Source: Bowmanella dokdonensis (GTDB taxonomy: Bacteria > Pseudomonadota > Gammaproteobacteria > Enterobacterales > Alteromonadaceae). Taken from it: a stretch of DNA of 64,000 bases. Each line of letters starts with the position of its first letter. Position 1 is the first letter of the stretch. The notes below the pieces were generated by a model. It was not told the origin of the DNA. It did not search any database and was given only the letters and a program-made list of their open reading frames with translations. This document shows positions 35,459-44,326 of this stretch, piece after piece. Where the stretch lies: positions 1 to 64,000 of the forward strand of contig NZ_JAFKCV010000008.1 of the NCBI RefSeq assembly GCF_017254865.1, in the 5' to 3' direction. Both the position numbers and the translations under genes were made by a program.

Positions 35459-35494
35459 AAAAAGAAGGGGTGAAGCTAAGTACACCTCACCCCT
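35459..35494 (-). terminator. Terminator after flgE
   Basis: On the minus strand AGGGGTGA and TCACCCCT pair across a 13-base loop, followed by TCTTTTTG. It separates flgB-E from flgF-L. Confidence 0.75.
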
Positions 35495-35515
35495 CACTCA
35501 TCTCCCCTAACTGAA

Positions 35516-36910
35516 TTACCTGATATTCAATACCGTCTGATTCAACTGGTTATTCACTTCCAGAGCGCGGGAGTTGGCCTGGAAGTTACGCTGGGCGATA
35601 ATCATATCGATCAGCTCCGAAGTCAGGTTAACGTTGGCCTGCTCCAGTGCGGATGAATTGATGGTGCCAAATGTTCCGGTTGTGGCCTCTCCGGCCAGGG
35701 CTTCGCCGGACAGAATACTTTCCTGCCACTGGGTATTGCCCTTCTGGGTCAGGCCCTGCTCATTGGCGAAGCGCACCAGGGTTACCCGGCTCAGCGGCTC
35801 TGAAGTGCCGTTGGAATAAGTGGCTCGCACCAGACCATCAGGGCCGATATCGATGCCCGTCAGGCGGCCCACCGGCAAGCCATCCTGATCCAGCGCCGTT
35901 ACCTCAAAGGCCGAGGCAAACTGTGTGGGTTCATCTGGAGTAGCCGTGGCCGCATTTAGATTAAAATCTATGGTTAATGTTTGAAGAGGATCTGAACCAT
36001 TAGAAAGAATGGTATTGCCCAATGCCTCAGTAATAAGCTTGCTGTCTGGCTGAGCGAGGCCATTACCAGACTGAATGCCGATAAAGTCGCCACCCGAACT
36101 GAACTGTAGGCGCGAACCTGTGACTGCATTACCTGTATTGGTACCGGCCGAGTTGGGCGATGCGCCTGGTGCAGTTACTGTAGAGCCGTCATTGTTGGTG
36201 ATATCCACCAACACATCATCGACAGCTGTAACCATCACCCATTCGTTAGCCGCTGGCGGTACTATGGTTGAATCCTTGATAAAGTAAAAGGTCTGGACGT
36301 GGCTATCGCCTAGCGAGTCATACACGGTTACCGACGTCGCGGCGTTATAAGTCAATGGGTCGGTAGGATCAAAATCGGCGGGATCCAGTCCGGTGTCATT
36401 AGCCGGCAAATTCATTTTCAGATCTACTTCGCGGGTTTGCTGAGGAGTACCGGAGGAGTCTGGAATTCGAATCGGTTGGGCTGTACTCAATGCTACCGAT
36501 GCAGATGAACCGTCAGGGTTGACCGGGAAACCCAACAAGTGATCACCATTGGAATTGACGACAAAGTTTTCCGAGTTCAACTTAAACATCCCTGCCCGGG
36601 TAAAGGAAAAGTCCCGGGAAGTGGTTTCAGGGATGGTAGCGAAAAAGCCGTTGCCGGTAATGGCCAGATCCAGAGCGTTGTTGGTAAATTGCAGACTGCC
36701 CTGGGTAAACTGCTGGGCTACTTCGGCCGTCAGTACACCGTCACCCACCTTGGTTTTGGCGCCTGCCAGCAAAGAGGCCGCATAGACGTCACCAAATTCG
36801 GCGCGGGATTCCTTAAAGCCCACCGTATTCACGTTGGCAATGTTGTTGGCTGTGGTATCCAGGTCTTTTTGTGCGGCGTTGACACCGCTTAATGCGATAT
36901 TAAAGGACAT
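35516..36910 (-). CDS. flgE: Flagellar hook protein FlgE
   Basis: Start FNIALSGVNAAQKDLDTTANNIANVNTVGFKESRAEFGDVYA and end QANVNLTSELIDMIIAQRNFQANSRALEVNNQLNQTVLNI are the FlgE ends. 464 residues. The middle of the gene (about 35940-36330) is of lower GC and codes for the variable outer hook domain. Confidence 0.96.
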   Translation of the reverse strand: MSFNIALSGVNAAQKDLDTTANNIANVNTVGFKESRAEFGDVYAASLLAGAKTKVGDGVLTAEVAQQFTQGSLQFTNNALDLAITGNGFFATIPETTSRDFSFTRAGMFKLNSENFVVNSNGDHLLGFPVNPDGSSASVALSTAQPIRIPDSSGTPQQTREVDLKMNLPANDTGLDPADFDPTDPLTYNAATSVTVYDSLGDSHVQTFYFIKDSTIVPPAANEWVMVTAVDDVLVDITNNDGSTVTAPGASPNSAGTNTGNAVTGSRLQFSSGGDFIGIQSGNGLAQPDSKLITEALGNTILSNGSDPLQTLTIDFNLNAATATPDEPTQFASAFEVTALDQDGLPVGRLTGIDIGPDGLVRATYSNGTSEPLSRVTLVRFANEQGLTQKGNTQWQESILSGEALAGEATTGTFGTINSSALEQANVNLTSELIDMIIAQRNFQANSRALEVNNQLNQTVLNIR

Positions 36911-36928
36911 CTTTCACTCTCTCTTTGT

Positions 36929-37609
36929 TTAACCGCCAATCTGCAGGACATCGGTGAGCTTGATACTCTCGTCGCCTGCCAGATTGAGGATGACACCCTG
37001 ACTGCTCGAAGCCAGGCTGACGCTGTTAACATGACGGGTCACGGCGGTGGGCAGTTCCTTGACTTCGCCACCCACTTTGGCACTGGCGGTTACCGTATAA
37101 TTGCCGGGCGGCAAAACATTGCCCTTGCCGTCGGTGCCGTCCCAGTTAAATTCGATATTGCCCGGGGTCTTGGATCCCAGTTCCATTACCCGTACCGTCT
37201 GCCCGTATTGGTCCTCGATGGTGATCTTCATCTCATGAGAGGCTTTCTCGTTGACTATCACTCCGGATACCTTGCCATCCGCACCGAGCTGGGCCTGATC
37301 GCCGATTACCAGTACATTCTGGCCAATCAGGCTGGACGCCTGCAGGGCCTGGTTTGAGGTCATGGACGAGGCGAAGCTTTCAAAATTGCTGTTAAGCTTG
37401 CTGAGACTGTCAGCCATGGTGAAGCTGGTCATCTGCGCAATCATCTGATCGTTATCCACCGGCTTGGTGGGATCCTGCATGGAGAGCTGTTCGGTCAGCA
37501 GGGAGAAAAAATCCTCCTGGGTCAATTCACCGTTTTTGTTCTCCGGTACTTTGGACTCTTCTCCCCAGTACAGGTCTTTAAAGCTCTGGGTGTTTACACT
37601 GTCCACCAT
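36929..37609 (-). CDS. flgD: Hook cap / scaffold protein FlgD
   Basis: The N-terminal motif ELTQEDFFSLLTEQLSMQDPTKPVDNDQMIAQMTSFTMADSLSKLN is the FlgD capping segment; an Ig-like domain follows (WDGTDGKGNVLPPGNYTVTASA). It is needed for hook polymerisation and is lost from the finished structure. 226 residues. Confidence 0.95.
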   Translation of the reverse strand: MVDSVNTQSFKDLYWGEESKVPENKNGELTQEDFFSLLTEQLSMQDPTKPVDNDQMIAQMTSFTMADSLSKLNSNFESFASSMTSNQALQASSLIGQNVLVIGDQAQLGADGKVSGVIVNEKASHEMKITIEDQYGQTVRVMELGSKTPGNIEFNWDGTDGKGNVLPPGNYTVTASAKVGGEVKELPTAVTRHVNSVSLASSSQGVILNLAGDESIKLTDVLQIGG

Positions 37610-37635
37610 GGCTAATTCCTCAGTTTATCCGGACC

Positions 37636-38058
37636 TTACTGGCCCTGACCCAGTTGCAGTACCCGGCGGAAAATACGCTTGGTGGTATCGGCAACCTGGA
37701 CATTGGTTTCATAGGCTTTGGAGGCAGACATCATGTCTGCCATCTCTTCGACTATGTTGACGTTGGGCTTGTAGATATAGCCGTTCTCATCGGCCATGGG
37801 ATGACCGGGGCTGTATTCCACCTGCAGGGGCTTGTCGCTCTCGACTATGCCCAGCACTTTAACGCCCTGGTTTTCGTTCTGATCATTGATGGCCCGCTGC
37901 ATCTCGGCGGCAAATACCGGCTTGCGTGCCCGGTAGGTCTCATCAATACTGCTGCTGACACTGTTGGCGTTGGCGATATTGCTGGCCGTGGTGTTCAGGC
38001 GAACCCCTTCGGCGTGCATACCGGTGCTGGCAACATTCATAATATTAAACAGGCTCAT
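37636..38058 (-). CDS. flgC: Proximal rod protein FlgC
   Basis: LFNIMNVASTGMHAEGVRLNTTASNIANANS and NVNIVEEMADMMSASKAYETNVQVADTTKRIFRRVL mark FlgC. 140 residues. Its ATG overlaps the flgB stop by one base. Confidence 0.96.
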   Translation of the reverse strand: MSLFNIMNVASTGMHAEGVRLNTTASNIANANSVSSSIDETYRARKPVFAAEMQRAINDQNENQGVKVLGIVESDKPLQVEYSPGHPMADENGYIYKPNVNIVEEMADMMSASKAYETNVQVADTTKRIFRRVLQLGQGQ

Positions 38059-38459
38059 CAGGCTTGCCCTCCGCTAAGTGCTTTTTTCATACCCTTGAAC
38101 TTGCCGTTCAGGAATTCAATGCCGGCCTGATAGCGCATACCGGTATCCAGGAAGGCGTTACGCTCGGCCTGGACCTCTACCGTATTGCCGTCGCCGGTAT
38201 CGGGTTGGGTCGGGATCTTGTACATCAGCTCGCCGGGATTCTTCACCTCCACGGCAAAATGCTTCTCATGAGTGCGACTCAGACTGTGGGTACGTTCTGT
38301 CTGGGCGGCCTGCATGGCGGCCTGAAAATCCACCCCCCTGGCCTTGTAACCCGGGGTATTGGCATTGGCCAGATTATTGGCGATTACCTCCATGGTCTGA
38401 TCACGCACCTGCATAGCGCTGTGATGGAGGCCGACGAGTTTATCTAAGCTGATTGCCAT
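38058..38459 (-). CDS. flgB: Proximal rod protein FlgB
   Basis: AISLDKLVGLHHSAMQVRDQTMEVIANNLANANTPGYKARGVDFQAAM is the FlgB start. 133 residues; first gene of the flgB-E transcript, 40 bases after a sigma-54 promoter. Confidence 0.96.
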   Translation of the reverse strand: MAISLDKLVGLHHSAMQVRDQTMEVIANNLANANTPGYKARGVDFQAAMQAAQTERTHSLSRTHEKHFAVEVKNPGELMYKIPTQPDTGDGNTVEVQAERNAFLDTGMRYQAGIEFLNGKFKGMKKALSGGQA

Positions 38460-38497
38460 GAATTGCTCCTGTCATGGAGTTGTCTTGGCAAAAACTT

Positions 38498-38513
38498 AGC
38501 AATTGATGTGCCA
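38498..38513 (-). promoter_or_regulatory. Sigma-54 promoter of flgB-flgE
   Basis: Minus-strand TGGCAC-ATCAA-TTGCT (38513-38498) is a perfect -24/-12 element just ahead of flgB and after the cheR stop. Confidence 0.9.
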
Positions 38514-38558
38514 GTCAGACAGTTCTAACTGACCAAGGGGAACAGAAAGGGTGGAAAA

Positions 38559-39401
38559 CTATTGTTTTTTAACGTAATAGAGGCCGGGATTGCAGCGTAC
38601 CATAGTAAAGGCATCGGACAGCCCGGACATGGATTCTGACGCGCCGAGGAATAAAATCCCCTGACTTTGCAGCCCGGCGGCAATCTGTTGCAGTATCTGC
38701 GTCTTGATGGGACCGGAAAAGTAAATCAGTACGTTACGGCAGAACACCAGGTCAAAACGGCCCAGCGAAGCATAGGATTCGAGCAGGTTAATGGGCCGGA
38801 AGGAGACCATCTCTGTCACCTGGGGCTTGAGCCTCATTGTGCCGGTGGCGGTGGATTCGAAAAATTGGCGCTTTCTTTCTTCCGACAATCCCCTGGAGAG
38901 GGACAGGTTGTCATACTCGGCTGTTTTGCAGCGGGTCAGCATGTCGGTGGAGATATCCGTGCCGATAATCTGCACGCCGCCGGGAAAGGCGCCAGGATTA
39001 CGTTGCAGGTATTCGAGAATACAAATCGCAATGGAATAAGGTTCCTGCCCGGACGAACAGGCTGCCGACCAGATCCGCAACGGTCCGCTCTTGCCCTTGA
39101 ACTTGCCGAACAGATCGTTTTTCAACAATTCAAAGGGATAGGTGTCGCGAAACCACAGGGTCTCGTTAGTGGTCATGGCGTCGATAACGGCCTCACGCAG
39201 ATTTCTGTCTGAGCCGTTGACCACCTTATTGACCAGTTGCGACAGATCGGCAATGCCAAAGCGTCTCAACAGGGGGGAGAGGCGACTGCGAACAAGATAT
39301 TGTTTGTTGTCACCCAGCACGATACCGCACTGTTTCTCCAGATAATTGCGGAACAGACTGTAGTCCTGGCTTCCTATGTCTTTGTCAGGCACGAATTGCA
39401 C
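38559..39401 (-). CDS. cheR: Chemotaxis receptor methyltransferase CheR
   Basis: Helical N-terminal domain (YSLFRNYLEKQCGIVLGDNKQYLVRSRL) and an S-adenosylmethionine domain with LRIWSAACSSGQEPYSIAI and FDLVFCRNVLIYF. It methylates glutamates of chemoreceptors. 280 residues. Pairs with cheV directly upstream, nine bases apart. Confidence 0.95.
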   Translation of the reverse strand: MQFVPDKDIGSQDYSLFRNYLEKQCGIVLGDNKQYLVRSRLSPLLRRFGIADLSQLVNKVVNGSDRNLREAVIDAMTTNETLWFRDTYPFELLKNDLFGKFKGKSGPLRIWSAACSSGQEPYSIAICILEYLQRNPGAFPGGVQIIGTDISTDMLTRCKTAEYDNLSLSRGLSEERKRQFFESTATGTMRLKPQVTEMVSFRPINLLESYASLGRFDLVFCRNVLIYFSGPIKTQILQQIAAGLQSQGILFLGASESMSGLSDAFTMVRCNPGLYYVKKQ

Positions 39402-39409
39402 TCTATTAA

Positions 39410-40333
39410 TTACTCAAGGCCCAGCCACTTCTTAACTGAATTGGCCAGCTCATCCGGATGGAATTTGGCGATAAAATCATCAGCGCCGACTTTCTTCACC
39501 ATCGCCTGGTTGAATACTCCGCTTAATGAAGTGTGCAGCACCACATGCAGATTTTTCAGTTCGGGCGAATTCTTGATCTCTGCCGTCAGGGTATAGCCGT
39601 CCATTTCAGGCATTTCAATATCCGAAACGAGCACGCCCACTTTATCGGTCACATCCCCGGTGTCCTCGGCCAGTTCCCTGAGCCTGACCAGCGCCTCCAT
39701 GCCGTTCTTGGCCGCTTCAATCTGCAAGCCCAGACTGGTCAGCGCCTTAATAACCTGGTTACGGGCCACGGAGGAATCATCGGCAATAAAGATAATTTTG
39801 TCCTTGATGGCCGACACGTCCAGGCCTGCCGTCACCTCGGCGCTCACATCGGTTTTCAGTGGGGAGATTTCGTTGAGGATCTTCTCCACATCGAGGATTT
39901 CCACCAGTTCCTTGTCGACTTCCGTCACCGCCGTCAAATAGCTGGCGCGGCCGGAGCCCTTTGGCGGTGGCATGATGGAATCCCAGTTGATATTGATGAT
40001 TCTCTCCACCGAGTCAACCAGAAACCCCTGCACCGAGCGATTGTATTCTGCAATGATGATAAAACACTTGCCGGGGTCCTCGATACGTTTACCGCCTGTG
40101 GCCAGACTGAGATCGATGACCGAAATTGTCTGGCCGCGGATATGGGCGATACCACGAACGAATGGGTTCAATTTGGGCATTGCGGTTAACGGTGGGCACT
40201 GCAGTACTTCCCGGACCTTGAACACATTGATCCCAAATTTTTGCCTGCCCCTGAGCTTGAACAACAATAGCTCAAGCCTGTTCTGCCCCACCAGTTGCGT
40301 ACGCTGGTTTACCGAGTCCAGGATTCCTGCCAT
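39410..40333 (-). CDS. cheV: Chemotaxis coupling protein CheV (CheW + receiver)
   Basis: The N-terminal CheW domain (LLLFKLRGRQKFGINVFKVREVLQCP; FVRGIAHIRGQTISVIDL) is fused to a receiver domain (IIFIADDSSVARNQVIKAL; VLVSDIEMPEMDGYTL with the phospho-accepting aspartate). It couples receptors to CheA and may serve adaptation. 307 residues. No clear promoter was seen upstream. Confidence 0.95.
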   Translation of the reverse strand: MAGILDSVNQRTQLVGQNRLELLLFKLRGRQKFGINVFKVREVLQCPPLTAMPKLNPFVRGIAHIRGQTISVIDLSLATGGKRIEDPGKCFIIIAEYNRSVQGFLVDSVERIININWDSIMPPPKGSGRASYLTAVTEVDKELVEILDVEKILNEISPLKTDVSAEVTAGLDVSAIKDKIIFIADDSSVARNQVIKALTSLGLQIEAAKNGMEALVRLRELAEDTGDVTDKVGVLVSDIEMPEMDGYTLTAEIKNSPELKNLHVVLHTSLSGVFNQAMVKKVGADDFIAKFHPDELANSVKKWLGLE

Positions 40334-40601
40334 ATCACCACCCCTGAATCAACTTAGGCACAATACTTGCCGTAAGAGATTGTAGTTTCGTGTACTGCCT
40401 GATTTTTGACAGCAACACCAACAACGCTTGTGGACTGCCGAAGCATGGCTCCGGCGTCTGCAAATAGGCGAAGCGCCTTTGTTATCCCGGCAGGAACTTA
40501 AGACCGCCAGGTGCCCGCCGCCCCCGAGGACCGCGCTTGTGGCCGGCCCCTATGTTACAAGATTTTGCCCTTAAGCATAGTCAAACTGACAGTAAGTGAA
40601 T
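40334..40601. other. Spacer between divergent cheV and flgA
   Basis: It holds small inverted repeats (AGGCG-AA-GCGCCT; GCCG...CGGC) and GC-rich stretches, but no recognisable sigma-54 or FliA promoter and no gene. Confidence 0.4.
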
Positions 40602-41306
40602 ATGAATAATTTAGCTAGCATCCTGAGAACATTGACCTTTTTCAGCCTCGCCACAGCCGCCTTGCCGGTGCTGGCCAGCAACGTCGCCCATCAGATGGTC
40701 AGTGACGCCGCCAGGGCTTATGTGTTAGCTCAGGTCTCAGGCCAGACTGGCAGCGCTGCCAGCATTGAGGTGGACGTGTCCCCTATCGATGAACGTATTC
40801 AGGTACCCCAATGTGCAGCGCCCCTTGACGCCAGTGCCAGCAGTAATAGTCTCAGTCAGGCCAATGTCACCGTCAGGGTGAGCTGCGCCGATACCGGCTG
40901 GTTCCTCTATGTGATGGCCAGGGTCCGCCAGATGCAGCCCGTGGTAGTGACCAGTGTTCCCTTGTCACCGGGAACCCTGCTGGACCGCGATCAGTTGGAA
41001 GTGGTCAACCTGGAGATAAACCAGTTGCGGGGCACCACCTACACCGCCATCGACGAGCTGGTAGGAGTGCGGGTCAAGCGGCGTCTGCGCGCCGGCCAAC
41101 CCCTGGTACCCTCCCAGTTGTGCTTTGTCTGCAAGGGTGACAATGTGGTGATCAATGCCAGCGTCGGCGGCTTGCAAATCCAGGCTTCAGGTGTGGCCGA
41201 GCAGGATGGCAACCTGGGCGATAACATCATGGTAAAAAACACCTCATCGAACAAAAACATCGATGCTCGGGTAATCAGCAGCAGCGAAGTCTCAGTAAAT
41301 ATATGA
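40602..41306 (+). CDS. flgA: P-ring assembly chaperone FlgA
   Basis: Signal peptide (MNNLASILRTLTFFSLATAALPVLA) followed by a SAF domain (VVVTSVPLSPGTLLDRDQLEVVNLEI; GVRVKRRLRAGQPLVPSQL) and the C-terminal IMVKNTSSNKNIDARVISS. It escorts FlgI in the periplasm. A GTG six bases earlier is in frame; the ATG at 40602 gives the more standard signal peptide. Faces away from cheV, with 268 bases between. Confidence 0.92.
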   Translation: MNNLASILRTLTFFSLATAALPVLASNVAHQMVSDAARAYVLAQVSGQTGSAASIEVDVSPIDERIQVPQCAAPLDASASSNSLSQANVTVRVSCADTGWFLYVMARVRQMQPVVVTSVPLSPGTLLDRDQLEVVNLEINQLRGTTYTAIDELVGVRVKRRLRAGQPLVPSQLCFVCKGDNVVINASVGGLQIQASGVAEQDGNLGDNIMVKNTSSNKNIDARVISSSEVSVNI

Positions 41307-41428
41307 AAGAATTAGAGTTTATCTGGCAATAAATTTTTTCTGCCACAGAGTAAATTCCAGACAGGACGAGACGATACAGTTAACAGGACGGCCGTTAGTT
41401 AAATAGTGAGTATCACAATAAATTTTGC

Positions 41429-41455
41429 TAAAGTAGCCAACAGAACTGCCGATAA
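41429..41455 (+). promoter_or_regulatory. FliA promoter of flgM
   Basis: TAAA (41429-41432), 15 bases, GCCGATAA (41448-41455): a perfect match to the FliA consensus. It makes the anti-sigma factor FlgM part of the class of genes it controls, a feedback loop. Confidence 0.93.
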
Positions 41456-41491
41456 CTTAAGCAGAGGTTTAACAGGTAGTGGACGTAATCT

Positions 41492-41824
41492 ATGTCAATT
41501 AACAATATCAACAGCAATCTGGGTAAACCCCAGGTTGACAGCCAGAAGCTGAATCAACAGCAACAGGCTAATAACCAGGCGGCCACTCAGGCCAGCAATG
41601 CCAAGGCGCAATCGACTGCGCCCCGGCAGGACTCCGTGTCACTGACCCAGTCTGCCCAGCAGTTGTCTCAGGTGCAGAAGAAAGGCAATGACGCCCCGGT
41701 AAACCAGGAAAAAGTGGACCGTCTGAAAAGAGCCGTCCAGTCGGGCGAGTACAGGGTTAACCCCGAAGTCCTGGCCAACAAGATTGCTAAGCTGGAAGCT
41801 GAGCTGTTCGGAGTCAAATCCTAA
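41492..41824 (+). CDS. flgM: Anti-sigma-28 factor FlgM
   Basis: 110 residues with a disordered, glutamine-rich N-terminal half (NQQQQANNQAATQASN) and the conserved C-terminal FliA-binding helices (VNQEKVDRLKRAVQSGEYRVNPEVLANKIAKLEAEL). It holds FliA until the hook is complete and is then exported. Follows a perfect FliA promoter; flgN begins three bases after its stop. Confidence 0.94.
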   Translation: MSINNINSNLGKPQVDSQKLNQQQQANNQAATQASNAKAQSTAPRQDSVSLTQSAQQLSQVQKKGNDAPVNQEKVDRLKRAVQSGEYRVNPEVLANKIAKLEAELFGVKS

Positions 41825-41827
41825 TCC

Positions 41828-42247
41828 ATGAATCAGGTATCTGAGGCACTGAAAACACAGCTCGGTTTTCTGCAGCAATTGCAACAGATACTGGATAACG
41901 AACTGCATTTAATCAGTACCCGCGACGCGGAAGCTCTGATAAAGCTGGTAAAAGAAAAAGAGATCTTGTTGGATGAAATCCAACTGCAGGATCAGAAAAT
42001 AGGCGCCCTGTTAACCTCTGCCACCTCCACCGACGATGAAACCGAAAGTCTGAAACAGGAAATCTTCAAATGGGTGGAGGACTGCAAATACCGCACCCGT
42101 ATTAATGCCACTGCCGTCGAACAGGGCCAGCTCAGACTGGAGCATCTGCGCAGTCTGATCATGGAGTCACGCGCCAAGGAGAGCCTGACCTACGATAAGG
42201 CAGGCAAGAAACATGCAGGCCAGAAAGGCGGCGGGATCAGCGCCTGA
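41828..42247 (+). CDS. flgN: FlgK/FlgL export chaperone FlgN
   Basis: 139-residue helical protein (LGFLQQLQQILDNELHLISTRDAEALIKLVKEKEILLDEIQLQDQKI) with the length and placement of FlgN after flgM. It delivers the junction proteins to the export gate. The C-terminus is short and basic. Confidence 0.88.
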   Translation: MNQVSEALKTQLGFLQQLQQILDNELHLISTRDAEALIKLVKEKEILLDEIQLQDQKIGALLTSATSTDDETESLKQEIFKWVEDCKYRTRINATAVEQGQLRLEHLRSLIMESRAKESLTYDKAGKKHAGQKGGGISA

Positions 42248-42295
42248 CCCCAAGCACTTGTGCCAGACACATACCGGCCTGATTCCGAACTCAAT

Positions 42296-42317
42296 AAGCA
42301 CCTTGCGGTGCTTTTTT
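42296..42317 (+). terminator. Terminator after flgM-flgN
   Basis: AGCACC-TTGC-GGTGCT followed by TTTTT on the plus strand. It stands between the convergent flgN and flgP genes and may slow transcription from both. Confidence 0.9.
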
Positions 42318-42328
42318 GTCACTCGTCA

Positions 42329-42784
42329 CTAGTAATATTTCACTTCCCGGATACGACGCGGCTTGGCCACCGACAGATAGATGTCATACACCTCTTTCAT
42401 ATCCAGCTCCAGTTCTGTGGCGTAGGTGCCGGTGCCCACCGCATAGGATTTAACTACCCTGGCGCCACGGATTACTCCATCCACTGACGACTTCAGGCTG
42501 TTATCTTCCAATACCAGGTTGGACAGCACTTGCTGGCCCTCGATGCGCTGCCCGTAGACTTGTTCGGCCAATTCCCTGTAAGCATCCAGTTTGGAGGCCT
42601 TCACTGCCTGCAACATTCTGATGTTCTCTGTACTACCCTGCTGCTCCTGAATCGGTGCATAGCCCACTGCCTTAAGCACAGGGTAACTGTCCGGCTCCAC
42701 GTATTCCCATTCCACATGCTTGTCATAAAAAGTGGAGCAACCTGATAATCCCAGCAGGAGCAAACAGGGATACAATACTTTCAT
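42329..42784 (-). CDS. flgP: Flagellar outer-membrane lipoprotein FlgP (LPP20 family)
   Basis: From the ATG at 42784 the signal peptide MKVLYPCLLLLGLSGC ends in a lipobox. The body (LKAVGYAPIQEQQ; RMLQAVKASKLDAYRELAEQVYGQRIEGQQVL) is the LPP20/FlgP repeat region. In Vibrio, FlgP works with FlgT in the rings around the sheathed or sodium-driven polar motor. A longer frame to 42949 has no matching residues and was rejected. Divergent from flgT. Confidence 0.9.
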   Translation of the reverse strand: MKVLYPCLLLLGLSGCSTFYDKHVEWEYVEPDSYPVLKAVGYAPIQEQQGSTENIRMLQAVKASKLDAYRELAEQVYGQRIEGQQVLSNLVLEDNSLKSSVDGVIRGARVVKSYAVGTGTYATELELDMKEVYDIYLSVAKPRRIREVKYY

Positions 42785-43044
42785 TCTGATACCTCGCCAT
42801 TCAGTTAATCCCGGGGGAGCCTTCCACCCGGAGTCGTTCGGCCGCCAGCGGCGCAAACCGCGTGATTCTTCTACAAGTGTTCTGTCTGCTACTTTGCAAG
42901 ATCTGTGCAAAATATTATGCTGAATTTTATCAGCGCCCACTTTTTTCACCAGAGTGTGGGTCAGACCCGCAAAGCACAGCAGCGATTTGCAAATGTCGGT
43001 ACATTTTATGCTTAAGCCAACGGGTCATTCGGAGGTGAAGTTCA
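42785..43044. other. Divergent promoter region between flgP and flgT
   Basis: No gene is seen. A sigma-54-like sequence TTGCAC-AGATC-TTGCA (42910-42895, minus) has one key base (the second G of TGGCAC) missing, so it is at best weak. Several AT-rich boxes near 42900-42930 could serve flgT. Confidence 0.3.
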
Positions 43045-44181
43045 GTGAAACCAATAGTCATATTAGTCCTTGCCCTGCTAACGGGTACATCCCAGGCCAC
43101 CTGGTTTGAAGCCAGCGGCCAGGCAGTTGTGGTCAATGGCGACCAGCAGCAAGCCAGGCAGATGGCCACCCAGGAAGCCATCAAGCAGGCCCTGCTCTTT
43201 GCCGGCGCCAGAGTCAGCAGTGTGCAGCGACTGGCCAATGGACTGTTGCAGGACGATCGGCTGGAAATTCGCGCCAGTGGTGAAGTTGACCGGGTCGAAC
43301 TGTTACATGAGACCTACCAGGACGATATCGTTACCGTGTCCATCCGCGCCGATATATTCCCTCAGGGCAGCCAGTGCCCGGCCTCCAGCTATCAGAAGAC
43401 CATTACCACCGCCTGGTATCCTATCCGTAATAAACGCCAGGCCACCATGGGTCAGATTTTTGACTTGGGCAAAGCCTTGCCGCAGAAACTGCGCCAGGAG
43501 TTCGAATTGGCCAGCAGGCATGCTCAGGTGCAGTCCGTTCAGAACTTTTATCAGCGTCCCAATGAAGACCGGGTCGCCCAGGCCATGGGCATGGTCCGCC
43601 GTGGCGGCGGACAATTGGTATTGATTGGCGAAATCACTGACCTTAGCGATGTTGAGGACAAAGGCAGCATGCTGACCTTCTGGAAAGAGCCGGTTACCAA
43701 TCGCAGTTTTGGCCTGGAAGTTCACCTTTTTAACGGCATGACCGGCGAACTGCTGATGCATGAACAACTTCTGACGTCCGCGCCCTGGCAGTTTGACCGC
43801 CACGCCAGCATCGACCCCCACAGTCTGGCATTCTGGCAGTCCAGCTATGGTCTGGCCATCCAGAATCAGCTCCAGGAACTGGCCCAGCGAATCGACGAGG
43901 AAATTGCCTGCCTGCCAGCTTATGGGCGGGTACTACAGAGCGGTTTCGAACAACTGACCATCGACATGGGCAGCCAGCAGGGCATTAGTCAGGGCGACCG
44001 GCTAAGGGTGTTCAAACTCAAACAGTTTCAGGATCCCAGAGGCAACAATCACTATCAGTATTTTCTCCATCCGGTGGAAGTCCAGGTCACCCGGGCGCTG
44101 GAAAACTCCGCTATCGTCGAGTCCATCGGCGGTGAACCTTTGACCAATATTCAACCAAACGACTTCGTTGCCAGACGCTAA
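43045..44181 (+). CDS. flgT: Flagellar H-ring protein FlgT
   Basis: A GTG at 43045 with GGAGGTG seven bases earlier opens a signal peptide (MKPIVILVLALLTGTSQA) and the FlgT N-domain TWFEASGQAVVVNGDQQQARQMATQEAIKQALLFAGA. The middle and C-terminal domains (GQLVLIGEITDLSDVE; GSQQGISQGDRLRVFKLKQ) are also typical. FlgT builds the H ring that sustains the polar motor of Vibrio-type flagella. 378 residues. Confidence 0.94.
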   Translation: MKPIVILVLALLTGTSQATWFEASGQAVVVNGDQQQARQMATQEAIKQALLFAGARVSSVQRLANGLLQDDRLEIRASGEVDRVELLHETYQDDIVTVSIRADIFPQGSQCPASSYQKTITTAWYPIRNKRQATMGQIFDLGKALPQKLRQEFELASRHAQVQSVQNFYQRPNEDRVAQAMGMVRRGGGQLVLIGEITDLSDVEDKGSMLTFWKEPVTNRSFGLEVHLFNGMTGELLMHEQLLTSAPWQFDRHASIDPHSLAFWQSSYGLAIQNQLQELAQRIDEEIACLPAYGRVLQSGFEQLTIDMGSQQGISQGDRLRVFKLKQFQDPRGNNHYQYFLHPVEVQVTRALENSAIVESIGGEPLTNIQPNDFVARR

Positions 44182-44251
44182 GGGTTTAAATCGAAGCGGG
44201 CATGGGTAATAATGCCCCGGCCTGACCCTTTGGTCCGGCCATGCCAGCCCC

Positions 44252-44326
44252 GTCCCCATAGTTTAATGGATAAAACGAGCCCCTCCTAAGGGCTAGATCT
44301 AGGTTCGATTCCTGGTGGGGACGCCA
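44252..44326 (+). tRNA. tRNA-Arg (anticodon CCT)
   Basis: Full cloverleaf: acceptor GTCCCCA pairs with TGGGGAC, anticodon stem AGCCC/GGGCT with loop CTCCTAA (anticodon CCT), T-loop GGTTCGATTCC and an encoded CCA end (44324-44326). It reads the rare AGG arginine codon. Confidence 0.95.

Noticed and set aside
42895-42910. Possible sigma-54 promoter for flgP
   Set aside because: The invariant GG of the -24 box is broken (TTGCAC), so it is not called as a promoter.
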